This document shows positions 36,212 through 46,130 of a DNA stretch of 64,000 nt, piece by piece (the first letter of the stretch is position 1; every line of letters starts with the position of its first letter). The notes under the pieces are model-generated. The model saw only the letters and a program-made list of their open reading frames with translations. It was not told the origin of the DNA and did no database searches. Position numbers and translations under genes: made by a program. This DNA comes from Tropicimonas sp. IMCC34043 (GTDB lineage Bacteria > Pseudomonadota > Alphaproteobacteria > Rhodobacterales > Rhodobacteraceae): positions 124,001 through 188,000 of the forward strand of contig NZ_QMEK01000004.1 in NCBI RefSeq assembly GCF_003390845.1, in the 5' to 3' direction.

Positions 36212-37270
36212 CTACTGCAGCAGCCACTCGTTGAAGGCTTCGCCGAGCGACTCGCCATAGTCGGCCCAGAAGATGCCGTCGGCCTTGATGCCGACGTCGG
36301 TGTGCGCCGAGGGCAGGCTCTGGGTGATGGCCGCGTCGACATAGGCGTCAGAGGACTTCCGCGTCGGGCCATAGGCCACGTCGATCATGCCGGCGAGCGG
36401 CTTCGAGCTGGTTGCGAACTTGATGAAGTCCCAGACCACGTCCTTCTTGGCCGTGCCCTTCAGGATCGACCAGACGTCGATGTCATAGACCTGGCCGTCC
36501 CAGACGATCTCGAACGGCTTGCCGTCATCGGCGATGGCGGCATAGATGCGGCCGTTTGCGGATTGCACCATTGCGGCGCCGCCGTCGTTCAGCAGTTGCG
36601 GCGCTTGCGACCAGCTGTCGAACCAGACAATGTCGTCCTTGATCGTGTCGAGCTTGGCGAAGGCGCGGGCCTGGCCCTCGTCGGTGGCCAGGACGTCATA
36701 GACCTCGTCCATCGGCACGCCGTCGGCCATCAGCGCCCATTCGAGGTTCACCTGCGGCCGTTTGCGCAGCGCGCGCTTGCCGGGGAATTTCTCGGTGTCG
36801 AAGAAATCGGCGATGGATGTCGGGGCCGGGCCCTCGGCGGCCTTGTCGTAGGCATAGATCACCGACCAGACGATCACGCCGACGCCGCATTCGTTGGCGA
36901 TGGCCACGGGGATGAAATCTTCGGCCGCCGGTGTGCCGTCGTCGCCCGGCGGCAGATCGCCCATGTCGAGCACTTCAAGATAGCCCTCCGAGCAGGCCCG
37001 TTCGAGGTCGATCGCCTCGATGTCGACGGCATCCCACTGGATATTGCCGGCCTCGACCTGTGCCTTCATCTCGGCGATGCCGCCCGGGTAATCCTCGAAC
37101 AGCACCTCGTTGCCGGTCGCCTCGACCCAGGGGTCGATCATGTATTTCTTCTGGACCGCGCCATAGGCGCCGCCCCAGGACACGATGGTCACGGTTTCGG
37201 CCTGTGCCTGGCCCATGGCGCACAGCATAAGGGCTGTGACACCGGCCAGAAGTTTTGTGTGAAGTTTCAT
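36212..37270 (-). CDS. Periplasmic spermidine/putrescine-type binding protein (PotD-like)
   Basis: 352 residues with a signal peptide (1-24, cut after AQA before ETVTIVSWGG). Family 1 binding protein; TVTIVSWGGAYGAVQKKYMIDPW and GKRALRKRPQVNLEWALMADG are typical of polyamine or related amine binders. AGGAGAG precedes the start. Lies between the ATPase and permease genes of one operon. Confidence 0.9.
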   Translation of the reverse strand: MKLHTKLLAGVTALMLCAMGQAQAETVTIVSWGGAYGAVQKKYMIDPWVEATGNEVLFEDYPGGIAEMKAQVEAGNIQWDAVDIEAIDLERACSEGYLEVLDMGDLPPGDDGTPAAEDFIPVAIANECGVGVIVWSVIYAYDKAAEGPAPTSIADFFDTEKFPGKRALRKRPQVNLEWALMADGVPMDEVYDVLATDEGQARAFAKLDTIKDDIVWFDSWSQAPQLLNDGGAAMVQSANGRIYAAIADDGKPFEIVWDGQVYDIDVWSILKGTAKKDVVWDFIKFATSSKPLAGMIDVAYGPTRKSSDAYVDAAITQSLPSAHTDVGIKADGIFWADYGESLGEAFNEWLLQ

Positions 37271-37334
37271 TGGTCTCTCCTGTTGGTGGGGACCTGCGGC
37301 GGGGTCTCGGCCCCTTCCCCGATTGACGCGCCCC

Positions 37335-38459
37335 TCAGGCCGGGAACGCGATGCAGTCTTTGGCAAACCAGACCAGCGAGGCGATATCGCCTTCCTTGAG
37401 GTCGGGGGCGGCGGAATCGTTGAGAAACTTGATGTTGATGTCGCCGCCGCCCTGCAGCTTGAAATAGTAGCGGATGAAATCACCGACATAATAGTGGGTC
37501 ACGTGCCGGACGCTCACCTGATTGTCGTGCGCGCCGCGGTCATCCTGCATGTAGAGCTTTTCGGGCCGGACCGAGATCCGGCACCGCGTGTTCGCGGCCA
37601 GTCCATGCGCGGCGACGGCGGTGATCGTACCGCCCTCGGGCAGGGTGATCTTCGCCATGCCGTCGGCAATGGTGTCGACATGGCCGTTGACGAAGTTGTT
37701 CTCGCCGATGAAGTCGGCGACGAAGGCGTTGCTGGGCTTTTCGTACAGCTCGGCGGGTGGCGCGCATTGCTGCACCACACCATCGTTGAAGACCGCGATG
37801 CGGGTCGACATCGACAATGCCTCGGTCTGGTCATGGGTGACATAGACCACGGTGAAGCCAAGCTTTTCGTGCAGCCGGGTGATTTCGTACTGCATCTGCT
37901 CGCGCAGCTTCTTGTCGAGCGCGCCGAGCGGTTCGTCCATCAGGATCAGCGAGGGTTCGAAGATCAGCGCCCGCGCCAGCGCAACCCGCTGGCGCTGTCC
38001 GCCCGACAACTGGCCGGGATAGCGGCCGCGAAATCCGTGCAGTTCGACGAGGTTCAGGTATTCGCCGACCCGATCCTGGATGTCCGAGCGGGTCATTTTC
38101 CGCACCTGCAGCGGATAGGCGAGGTTCTCGGCGATCGTCATGTGCGGGAACAGCGCGTAGTTCTGGAACACCATGCCGATGTTGCGCTTGTAGGGCGCGG
38201 TTCTGGTGATCGACTTGCCGGAAATGCTGATGTCGCCGCTGGTCACGCTTTCGAACCCTGCCAGCATCATCAGCACCGTGCTCTTGCCCGATCCCGAGGG
38301 GCCGAGCAGGGTCAGGAATTCGCCTTCGGCCACATCGAGGCTGAAATCCTTAACCACCAGCGTCTTCTGGTCGTAGCTTTTCTTGACATTGTCGAACCGT
38401 AGGAAAACGTCGCTTCTGTCCAAGGGCATGCCGGGTTCCGGTCCTCTCTGCTTTGTCAC
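37335..38459 (-). CDS. ABC transporter ATP-binding protein, PotA-like
   Basis: 374 residues. Nucleotide-binding domain with Walker A LLGPSGSGKST near residues 51-61, Q-loop VFQNYALFPHMT, signature LSGGQRQRVALARAL, Walker B LILMDEPLGALD, and switch His in YVTHDQTEAL. A C-terminal TOBE/OB regulatory domain follows from about 280 (RPEKLYM). First gene of the minus-strand transporter operon. Confidence 0.93.
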   Translation of the reverse strand: MTKQRGPEPGMPLDRSDVFLRFDNVKKSYDQKTLVVKDFSLDVAEGEFLTLLGPSGSGKSTVLMMLAGFESVTSGDISISGKSITRTAPYKRNIGMVFQNYALFPHMTIAENLAYPLQVRKMTRSDIQDRVGEYLNLVELHGFRGRYPGQLSGGQRQRVALARALIFEPSLILMDEPLGALDKKLREQMQYEITRLHEKLGFTVVYVTHDQTEALSMSTRIAVFNDGVVQQCAPPAELYEKPSNAFVADFIGENNFVNGHVDTIADGMAKITLPEGGTITAVAAHGLAANTRCRISVRPEKLYMQDDRGAHDNQVSVRHVTHYYVGDFIRYYFKLQGGGDINIKFLNDSAAPDLKEGDIASLVWFAKDCIAFPA

Positions 38460-38674
38460 GATATCCCAAACTCCAGACGCGCCGCAGGACCAGTGCGGCA
38501 GAAACGGGGTTCGGAATTGGTCCTATCGTGGCGGATGCCGAGGCTGTTGCAACGAATTTGTGCATCGTCGGCCCGGATTTCCTGTGGCCTTGATGTCCCT
38601 GGTCTGGCGCGTCGCCGGTGGCGGCGACCGAAGGGGTGGCACCCCAGCCCTGCTGTTTTCTTATTAAGTTATTG

Positions 38675-38693
38675 AAATTAAATCTGTTAATTT
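38675..38693 (-). promoter_or_regulatory. AT-rich 19-bp palindrome upstream of the ABC operon
   Basis: AAATTAA-ATCTG-TTAATTT, perfect 7-base arms, in the most AT-rich stretch of the window. It lies about 215 bases upstream of the PotA-like gene start and may be an operator. The binding protein is unknown. Confidence 0.5.
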
Positions 38694-39021
38694 GCGTGGC
38701 CGCAGTTCTCTCGATCACATGCCGCCACGCCTGATCCTGCCCTGGCAACGTACCGGGGCGTTCGCCGCCAACCCGACCGGTAGCTTTGCCGCATACCTCT
38801 GTCACGATTTCGAGCAGGTTGTGCGATTTCCGGGCGGTTCTGTGACGCGCGCTTCTGTGACCTCCAGCGCCCCGCGGCACGCGCCCTTTGTCTCGGCGGT
38901 CGGGGATGTCGCCCGGCGTCTCGTCACAAGGACAGCACGACCGGGCCAGCGCGCGCCCAAAATGTTGGCAGAAACGGTCGGGAATGCCGAAAACCACACC
39001 CGGCCTCCATTGTCGGCGCAT

Positions 39022-39037
39022 TGTAGCGTTTGTCACA
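39022..39037 (+). promoter_or_regulatory. NifA upstream activating sequence for nifH
   Basis: TGT-N10-ACA match (TGT AGCGTTTGTC ACA), the NifA consensus. It lies 68 bases before the -24 box, a usual distance when DNA bending brings NifA to the promoter. Confidence 0.8.
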
Positions 39038-39104
39038 ACGCTTCCATTTCGAATGAGTTTTCACCAAGGTATTGAAATAAAACGATCTTGTTTCGGCTCC
39101 GGGG

Positions 39105-39121
39105 TTGGCACGCTGCGTGCT
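39105..39121 (+). promoter_or_regulatory. Sigma-54 (-24/-12) promoter of nifHDK
   Basis: TTGGCACG-CTGC-GTGCT. The -24 box is perfect; the -12 box differs from TTGCW by its first T but keeps the essential GC. Spacing is correct. The other four nif promoters here have a perfect TTGCT. Confidence 0.88.
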
Positions 39122-39166
39122 GAATAGGCGTCGAGTGCGGCCGAGCCGCCGTCTCGTTCAATGTAG

Positions 39167-40075
<909 letters not shown>

Positions 40076-40083
40076 TTTCTCGT

Positions 40084-40106
40084 GGCCGGCCCGTCGCGGG
40101 CCGGCC
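40084..40106 (+). other. nifH-nifD intercistronic hairpin
   Basis: Perfect 10-bp stem (GGCCGGCCCG / CGGGCCGGCC) with a 3-base loop, eight bases after the nifH stop and without a T-run. Expected to shield the 3' end of nifH mRNA so that more Fe protein than MoFe protein is made. Confidence 0.75.
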
Positions 40107-40136
40107 CTCAACCGCCAGTGAGAAGGAGCCAAAAGG

Positions 40137-41648
40137 ATGGCCAAAGATCACGTCAGCGGCCCGGAAGACTACGAGGCCCTCATCGAAGAGGTGCTCGAAG
40201 CCTATCCGCTCAAGGCCCGTAAAAGACGCGCCAAGCACCTGCAGGTGTCCCAGGCCGACCCCGAATCCGAGCCCGATGCCACGACCGGCATTGCCAGCAA
40301 ATGCGACACCACGAAGTCGAACATCAAGTCGATCCCCGGCGTGATGACGGTTCGCGGCTGTGCCTATGCAGGGTCCAAGGGCGTGGTCTGGGGTCCGGTC
40401 AAGGACATGATCCACATCAGCCACGGTCCCGTGGGATGCGGTCAGTATTCCTGGTCCCAGCGCCGCAACTACTACATCGGCAAGACCGGCATCGACAGCT
40501 TCGTGACCATGCAGTTCACGACCGATTTCCAGGAAAAGGACATCGTCTTCGGCGGCGACAAGAAGCTCGCCAAGATGATCGACGAACTGGAAGAGCTGTT
40601 CCCGCTGAGCCGGGGCACCACGATCCAGTCGGAATGCCCGATCGGCCTGATCGGCGATGACATCGAGGCGGTTGCCAAGGCGAAGAACAAGGAACACGGC
40701 AAGACCATGGTTCCCGTTCGTTGCGAAGGCTTCCGTGGCGTGTCGCAATCGCTCGGCCACCACATCGCCAACGACGCTGTGCGGGACTGGGTCTATGAAA
40801 AGGGCGACGGCGGGGCTGCCAAGGACTACGAGGGCGGCAAGTACGACGTCAACGTGATCGGCGACTACAACATCGGCGGCGACGCCTGGGCCTCGCGCAT
40901 CCTGCTCGAGGAAATGGGCCTGAACGTGGTCGGCAACTGGTCCGGCGACGCCACCCTGGCCGAGATCGAGCGTGCACCGAAGGCCAAGCTGAACCTCATC
41001 CACTGCTACCGGTCGATGAACTACATCTGCCGCTACATGGAAGAGAAGTACGGCGTGGCCTGGATGGAGTACAACTTCTTCGGTCCGACCCAGATCGCCG
41101 CGTCGCTTCGCGCCATCGCGAAGAACTTCGACGAGACGATCCAGGAGAACGCCGAGAAGGTGATCGCCAAGTACCAGCCGCTGGTCGATGCGATCAACGC
41201 CAAGTACCGTCCGCGCCTCGAAGGCAAGTCGGTCATGCTCTATGTCGGCGGCCTGCGTCCGCGCCACGTCGTCACCGCCTATGACGACCTCGGCATGGTC
41301 ATCGCCGGCACCGGCTATGAGTTCGGCCATGGCGACGACTACAAGCGCACCGGTCACTATGTGAAAGAAGGCACGCTGATCTACGACGACGTCACGGGCT
41401 ATGAGCTCGAGAAGTTCATCGAAAAGATCCGCCCCGACCTGGTCGGCTCGGGCATCAAGGAAAAGTACCCGACGCAGAAGATGGGCATCCCGTTCCGTCA
41501 GATGCACAGCTGGGACTATTCCGGCCCGTACCACGGCTATGACGGCTATGCCATCTTCGCCCGCGACATGGACCTGGCGATCAACAACCCGGTCTGGGGC
41601 ATGTACGACGCCCCCTGGGACAAGCCTGCCGCCATCGCGGCCGAGTGA
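40137..41648 (+). CDS. nifD: Nitrogenase MoFe protein alpha chain NifD
   Basis: 503 residues. With NifK forms the alpha2beta2 MoFe protein. P-cluster ligands Cys75 (RGCAYAGS), Cys101 ([10 protein letters not shown]) and Cys167 ([11 protein letters not shown]). FeMo-co ligands Cys290 ([10 protein letters not shown]) and His457 ([11 protein letters not shown]). AAGGAG lies before the start. Separated from nifH by a hairpin and from nifK by another. Confidence 0.99.
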   Translation: MAKDHVSGPEDYEALIEEVLEAYPLKARKRRAKHLQVSQADPESEPDATTGIASKCDTTKSNIKSIPGVMTVRGCAYAGSKGVVWGPVKDMIHISHGPVGCGQYSWSQRRNYYIGKTGIDSFVTMQFTTDFQEKDIVFGGDKKLAKMIDELEELFPLSRGTTIQSECPIGLIGDDIEAVAKAKNKEHGKTMVPVRCEGFRGVSQSLGHHIANDAVRDWVYEKGDGGAAKDYEGGKYDVNVIGDYNIGGDAWASRILLEEMGLNVVGNWSGDATLAEIERAPKAKLNLIHCYRSMNYICRYMEEKYGVAWMEYNFFGPTQIAASLRAIAKNFDETIQENAEKVIAKYQPLVDAINAKYRPRLEGKSVMLYVGGLRPRHVVTAYDDLGMVIAGTGYEFGHGDDYKRTGHYVKEGTLIYDDVTGYELEKFIEKIRPDLVGSGIKEKYPTQKMGIPFRQMHSWDYSGPYHGYDGYAIFARDMDLAINNPVWGMYDAPWDKPAAIAAE

Positions 41649-41654
41649 CCCTGA

Positions 41655-41688
41655 CCCGCGGGAGGTGCCTCCCTCGATCTCCCGCGGG
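41655..41688 (+). other. nifD-nifK intercistronic hairpin
   Basis: Ten-bp stem CCCGCGGGAG / CTCCCGCGGG with a 14-base loop, just after the nifD stop. No T-run. Probably an mRNA stability or partial-termination element within nifHDK. Confidence 0.65.
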
Positions 41689-41751
41689 ATCCCTGTTTCC
41701 TCAATCCGGCGCGTCTCGGAATGCGGACGGCCAACACGAAGGATCAAGACC

Positions 41752-43290
41752 ATGCCCCAATCGGCGGACAAGGTGCTCGACCATGCACCGCTCTTCCAGC
41801 AGCCCGAATACAAGGAGATGCTGAAGAACAAGAAGGTCAAGTTCGAATGCGGCCATCCCGACGAGATGGTCAAGGAAATCGGCGACTGGAGCAAATCCTG
41901 GGACTACCGGGAAAAGAACCTCGCCCGCACCGCGGCGACCATCAACCCGGCCAAGGCCTGCCAGCCGCTGGGGGCCGTCTTTGCCGCCGCCGGCTATGAA
42001 AGCACGATGAGCTTCGTGCACGGCTCGCAGGGCTGCGTCGCCTATTACCGCTCGCACCTGTCGCGCCACTTCAAGGAGCCGGCCTCGGCGGTCTCCTCCT
42101 CGATGACCGAAGATGCGGCGGTGTTCGGCGGGCTGAACAACATGGTCGACGGTCTTGCCAATACCAAGGCGCTGTATGACCCGAAGATGATTGCGGTCTC
42201 GACCACCTGCATGGCCGAAGTCATCGGCGACGACCTGAACTCCTTCATCCAGCGGGCCAAGGAAGCCGGCTCGGTGGAACAGGACTTCGACGTTCCCTTT
42301 GCCCACACCCCGGCCTTCGTCGGCTCGCATGTCGACGGCTATGACAACATGCAAAAGGGCATCCTGACCAACTTCTGGGAAGGCCAGGAGCGGGTTGCGA
42401 ACCAGTCGATCAACATCGTTCCGGGCTTCGACGGTTTTGCCGTCGGCAACATGCGCGAACTCAAGCGTATCCTCGAGACGATGGAAATCGACTACACCTT
42501 CCTGTCGGATGTGTCGGACGTTTATGACACCCCGTCGGACGGCACGTTCCGCATGTTCGATGGCGGCACCAAGCTCGAGGACGTCAAGGCTGCGCTGAAC
42601 GCCAAGGCCACGATCTCGATGCAGGAATACTGCTCGCCGAAGACGCTCGAGTACTGCGAGAAGCAGGGCCAGGAAACGACCTCCTTCCATTATCCGATGG
42701 GTGTGGCCGCAACCGACGAACTGCTGATGAAGCTCTCCGAACTCAGCGGCAAGGCGATCCCCGACAGCCTGAAGCTGGAGCGTGGTCGCCTGATCGACGC
42801 GATGGCCGACAGCCAGGCCTATCTGCACGGCAAGACCTATGCGATCTACGGCGACCCCGACTTCGTCTATGCCATGGCCCGCTTCGTCCTCGAAACCGGC
42901 GGCGAGCCCCGGCACTGCCTTGCCACCAACGGCAACAAGGCCTGGGCGAAGAAGATGCAGGCGCTGTTCGACTCCTCGGACTTCGGCAAGGAATGCCAGG
43001 TCTGGGCCGGCAAGGATCTTTGGCACATGCGGTCGCTCATGGCGACCGAGCCGGTCGATCTGCTGATCGGCAGCTCCTATGGCAAGTACCTCGAGCGCGA
43101 CCTCGGCACGCCGCTGATCCGCCTGTCGTTCCCGATCTTCGATCGTCACCACCATCACCGCTTCCCGACCTGGGGTTACCAGGGCGGCCTGCAGGTTCTG
43201 GTCAAGCTGCTCGATACGATCTTCGACAAGCTTGATGAAGAAACCGACGTCCCGGGCGAGACCGACTACAGCTATGACCTGACCCGCTGA
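41752..43290 (+). CDS. nifK: Nitrogenase MoFe protein beta chain NifK
   Basis: 512 residues. Beta subunit of the MoFe protein, sharing the P-cluster. Ligand motifs are [15 protein letters not shown] near residues 66-80, [11 protein letters not shown] near 88-98, and [12 protein letters not shown] near 150-161. Conserved [14 protein letters not shown] lies near the C-terminus. An N-terminal extension of about 50 residues is typical of this NifK group. GAAGGA precedes the ATG. A rho-independent terminator follows. Confidence 0.99.
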   Translation: MPQSADKVLDHAPLFQQPEYKEMLKNKKVKFECGHPDEMVKEIGDWSKSWDYREKNLARTAATINPAKACQPLGAVFAAAGYESTMSFVHGSQGCVAYYRSHLSRHFKEPASAVSSSMTEDAAVFGGLNNMVDGLANTKALYDPKMIAVSTTCMAEVIGDDLNSFIQRAKEAGSVEQDFDVPFAHTPAFVGSHVDGYDNMQKGILTNFWEGQERVANQSINIVPGFDGFAVGNMRELKRILETMEIDYTFLSDVSDVYDTPSDGTFRMFDGGTKLEDVKAALNAKATISMQEYCSPKTLEYCEKQGQETTSFHYPMGVAATDELLMKLSELSGKAIPDSLKLERGRLIDAMADSQAYLHGKTYAIYGDPDFVYAMARFVLETGGEPRHCLATNGNKAWAKKMQALFDSSDFGKECQVWAGKDLWHMRSLMATEPVDLLIGSSYGKYLERDLGTPLIRLSFPIFDRHHHHRFPTWGYQGGLQVLVKLLDTIFDKLDEETDVPGETDYSYDLTR

Positions 43291-43328
43291 GGCCGGTCCG
43301 CAGCCACGGGTTCGACCCGAAACCAACG

Positions 43329-43360
43329 CCGGCAGCCCGAAGGGGCTGCCGGTTGTCGTT
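43329..43360 (+). terminator. Rho-independent terminator after nifHDK
   Basis: CCGGCAGCCC-GAAG-GGGCTGCCGG, a perfect 10-bp stem with a GNRA-type loop, then TTGTCGTTTGT. It sits 38 bases after the nifK stop and may also end the convergent SRPBCC transcript. Confidence 0.88.
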
Positions 43361-43371
43361 TGTCCGCCGGA

Positions 43372-43905
43372 TCAGAGCGGTATCCGCGTCTTGTACTCTT
43401 GGTGCAGACCGACCCAGGCATCCCAGAACGGCGGCGGCACTGTGCCCGAGGCGCGGGCCACAAGCAGATCGAGATGCGCATGCCAGCCGGCGCCGATCAT
43501 CTGCCGCATCTCGCCCTCGGGCAGGCGGCGGTGCACCAGCGTCAGCAGCACGTCGCTGCCCTGTGCGGAAAGCGAGATCGTGACCTCGCCATCGGCCCCC
43601 CAGGTGAAGCCAAGCTGATGCGGCGGTTCGAGCGTGGTAATCCGGCTCTCCATCCGGTGCTCGCCGGTCAAGCCATCGGGCCGCTTTCCCGGCGGATCGG
43701 TCAGTTCGTTGTTCCTCCAGACCAATTCGAAGGGCGCGCCGACCGTCATGTCCATGTCGCCCGCGGCCAGCCATTTTCGGCGAAGGTCGCTTTCGGTCAG
43801 ATAGGACCAGACCCGCTCGACCGGGCCGGGCAGGATCCGCCGGATCGTCAGGGTGTCGGGTGCGCTCAGCGTGCCATAGGCATCGATTGTCTCGGTATCG
43901 GTCAT
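43372..43905 (-). CDS. SRPBCC/AHSA1-domain protein
   Basis: 177 residues. START-like AHSA1 fold: LTIRRILPGPVERVWSYLTESDLRRKWLAAGDMDM near residues 16-50, then the later strand LGFTWGADGEVTISL. Such proteins bind hydrophobic ligands; the ligand is unknown. The start overlaps the stop of the ArsR-type gene (ATGA). ArsR-SRPBCC pairs like this are common and usually self-regulated. No known nif role. Confidence 0.88.
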   Translation of the reverse strand: MTDTETIDAYGTLSAPDTLTIRRILPGPVERVWSYLTESDLRRKWLAAGDMDMTVGAPFELVWRNNELTDPPGKRPDGLTGEHRMESRITTLEPPHQLGFTWGADGEVTISLSAQGSDVLLTLVHRRLPEGEMRQMIGAGWHAHLDLLVARASGTVPPPFWDAWVGLHQEYKTRIPL

Positions 43906-44267
43906 GCGTCGTCTCCCTTCGGGGTTGATGGTGTCGTGTCGCATTCCTTGCGCAACAGATCTTCGAGGGCATCCAGCCGGCTATTCCAGAATCCTTCGTA
44001 GAAGCTCAGCCATTCATGGGCGTTTGCCAGAGCCACCGGGTTGAGCCGGCAGACATGCGTACGCCAACGCACCTCGCGACGGATCAGGCCGGACTTTTCC
44101 AGCGCCTTGATGTGCTTCGAGACCGCCGCAAGCGAGATATCGAAGGGCGCCGCCAGGTCACCGACACTGCGTTCGCCCTCCGAGAGGGCGCGCAGCATCT
44201 GTCGGCGTGTGGGATCGCCAAGGGCGTGAAAGATGGCGTCGAGCTGGGGGGATTCTGATTCAACCAT
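43902..44267 (-). CDS. ArsR-family winged-helix repressor
   Basis: 121 residues. HTH_20/ArsR fold: LDAIFHALGDPTRRQMLRALSEGERSVGDLAAPFDISLAAVSKHIKALEKSGLIRRE. No metal-binding ELCVCD motif, so it is probably not a metal sensor. It likely represses its own operon through a palindrome over its start codon (44259-44276). The start at 44267 begins at the conserved N-terminus. Confidence 0.9.
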   Translation of the reverse strand: MVESESPQLDAIFHALGDPTRRQMLRALSEGERSVGDLAAPFDISLAAVSKHIKALEKSGLIRREVRWRTHVCRLNPVALANAHEWLSFYEGFWNSRLDALEDLLRKECDTTPSTPKGDDA

Positions 44268-44276
44268 AGTGTTGAA
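44259..44276 (-). promoter_or_regulatory. Probable operator of the ArsR-SRPBCC pair
   Basis: TTCAAC-CATAGT-GTTGAA, perfect 6-base arms, covering the ArsR start codon. Its position suits autorepression; related half-sites (TTGATTC) lie just upstream of it. Confidence 0.6.
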
Positions 44277-44400
44277 TGTATACCTGTGGCGAAATGAATC
44301 AACCAAAGAGTTTAATGACGGTGCCCTGCCTCCAATCTCCGTGGTGATCGGGGGGCGACAGGTGCGGGGCGCAGCGGCCGTCACGCCCGCCCGTTTGTCG

Positions 44401-44416
44401 TGTCACATCCCCGACA
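44401..44416 (+). promoter_or_regulatory. NifA upstream activating sequence for nifE
   Basis: TGT-CACATCCCCG-ACA, an exact TGT-N10-ACA match, 103 bases before the nifE -24 box. Confidence 0.78.
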
Positions 44417-44518
44417 ATGCGCCCGACATTCGACCGGGCCCGGCTTTCCGGCTACATTCCGGCTCTGATCTGTTCGGTATTTCAGTCTCTTGAGGCGGCG
44501 GGCCCCGCACGCTCGAAC

Positions 44519-44535
44519 TTGGCACGCCGCTTGCT
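44519..44535 (+). promoter_or_regulatory. Sigma-54 promoter of nifE operon
   Basis: TTGGCACG-CCGC-TTGCT, a full match to the -24/-12 consensus, 29 bases upstream of the nifE ATG. It should drive nifE through nifQ. Confidence 0.93.
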
Positions 44536-44563
44536 GTGTTTCTTGAAACCACAGGGGTGTGCC

Positions 44564-46129
44564 ATGGCCGACGCATTGAAGGACAAGATTGCCGATGTCT
44601 TCAACGAGCCTGCCTGCGGGACCAACGTCTCGAAGTCCGAACAGCAGCGCAAGAAGGGCTGCGCCAAGCCGTTGACGCCGGGGGCCGCCGCCGGTGGCTG
44701 CGCCTTCGATGGCGCCATGATCGCGCTGCAACCCATCGTCGACGCTGCGCATCTGGTCCACGCGCCGCTCGCCTGCGCCGGCAATTCCTGGGACAACCGC
44801 GGCGCTGCCTCCTCGGGTTCGATCCTCTATCGCACCGGCTTCACCACCGACATGACCGAGCTCGATATCGTCATGGGCCATGGCGAGAAGAAGCTCTATC
44901 GCGCGATCAAGGAACTCGTCGCCGCGCATAACCCGCCGGCGGTCTTCGTCTATTCGACCTGCGTGCCCGCCCTGATCGGCGACGACATAGATGCGGTCTG
45001 CAAGGCCGCCACAGAGAAGTTCGGCACGCCCTGCATCCCGGTGAATGCGCCGGGCTATGTCGGATCGAAGAACCTTGGCAACAAGCTTGCGGGCGAGGCG
45101 CTGTTCGATCACGTGATCGGCACGCTCGAGCCCGAGGAATGCACGCCCTACGACGTCAACATCATCGGCGACTATAACTTGTCGGGCGAGTTGTGGCAGG
45201 TGAAGCCGCTGCTTGACCGGCTCGGGATCCGCATCCTCGGCTCGATCACCGGCGACGCCCGCTATCGCCAGGTGGCGATGGCGCACCGGGCGAAGGTCAC
45301 GATGCTGGTCTGCTCGAAAGCGCTGATCAATCTCGCGCGGAAGCTGGACGAGACCTATGGCATTCCGTTCTTCGAAGGCTCCTTCTATGGCATCTCGGAC
45401 ACCTCCGAAGCGCTGCGCATCATGTGCCGGATGCTGGTGGAGCAGGGGGCGGAGCCCGAACTGCTCGACCGTTGCGAGGCGCTGATCGCCGAAGAGGAAG
45501 CGAAGGTCTGGGCCGATCTCGACCGGCTTCGTCCCCGTGTCGCGGGGCGAAAGGTGCTGCTCTACACTGGCGGCCACAAATCCTGGTCTGTCGTTTCGGC
45601 GCTGCAGGAACTTGGCATGGAGGTCATCGGCACCTCGGTCCGCAAGGCCACCGACGAGGACAAGGAGCGCGTGAAGGAAATCATGCAGACCGACGCGCAC
45701 ATGTTCGACAACATGGCGCCGAAAGACATGTACCGGTTGCTGAAAGACGCCAAGGCCGACGTGCTGATGTCGGGCGGACGCAGCCAGTTCGTGGCGCTGA
45801 AGGCCAAGATGCCCTGGGTCGACGTCAACCAGGAAAAGCACGAGCCCTATGCCGGATACGTCGGCATGATCGACATGGTTCGCGCCATCGACCGGGCGGT
45901 GAACAACCCGATGTGGGCAGAGCTTCGCAGCGACGCCCCCTGGGACGACCCGCTGCCCGCAACCACAGTGATGCCGGCGCACAAGGGGGCCTGTCCGGTC
46001 ACGCATATTCCCGCCGGGGTCAACCGGCCGGTTGCCCCGACCCCACCAAGACCGGCGCGCGCCGAGGGACCCACCGGCGCCGGGTTCGCCGGGCTTGGCT
46101 CCTCTGAAACCGACTTCGAGGATTGCTGA
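44564..46129 (+). CDS. nifE: FeMo-co scaffold protein NifE
   Basis: 521 residues, longer than the usual 450-480. NifEN accepts the NifB-co precursor and matures FeMo-co. Cluster-binding motifs are GGCAFDGAMIALQPI near residues 44-58, HAPLACAGNSWDNRG near 66-80, and STCVPALIGDD near 131-141. The last 50 residues are an extension rich in Pro, Ala and Gly ending in FEDC. A frame open further upstream is ignored because homology starts at MADALKDKIADVF. Confidence 0.98.
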   Translation: MADALKDKIADVFNEPACGTNVSKSEQQRKKGCAKPLTPGAAAGGCAFDGAMIALQPIVDAAHLVHAPLACAGNSWDNRGAASSGSILYRTGFTTDMTELDIVMGHGEKKLYRAIKELVAAHNPPAVFVYSTCVPALIGDDIDAVCKAATEKFGTPCIPVNAPGYVGSKNLGNKLAGEALFDHVIGTLEPEECTPYDVNIIGDYNLSGELWQVKPLLDRLGIRILGSITGDARYRQVAMAHRAKVTMLVCSKALINLARKLDETYGIPFFEGSFYGISDTSEALRIMCRMLVEQGAEPELLDRCEALIAEEEAKVWADLDRLRPRVAGRKVLLYTGGHKSWSVVSALQELGMEVIGTSVRKATDEDKERVKEIMQTDAHMFDNMAPKDMYRLLKDAKADVLMSGGRSQFVALKAKMPWVDVNQEKHEPYAGYVGMIDMVRAIDRAVNNPMWAELRSDAPWDDPLPATTVMPAHKGACPVTHIPAGVNRPVAPTPPRPARAEGPTGAGFAGLGSSETDFEDC

Positions 46130-46130
46130 G

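Noticed and set aside
38955-38990. Sigma-54-like TTGGCAG sequence
   Set aside because: Lacks CG after TTGGCA and has no TTGC at the right distance.
38692-39075. Reading frames on both strands in the gap before nifH
   Set aside because: No homology pattern, no ribosome binding site, and they overlap the nifH control sites.
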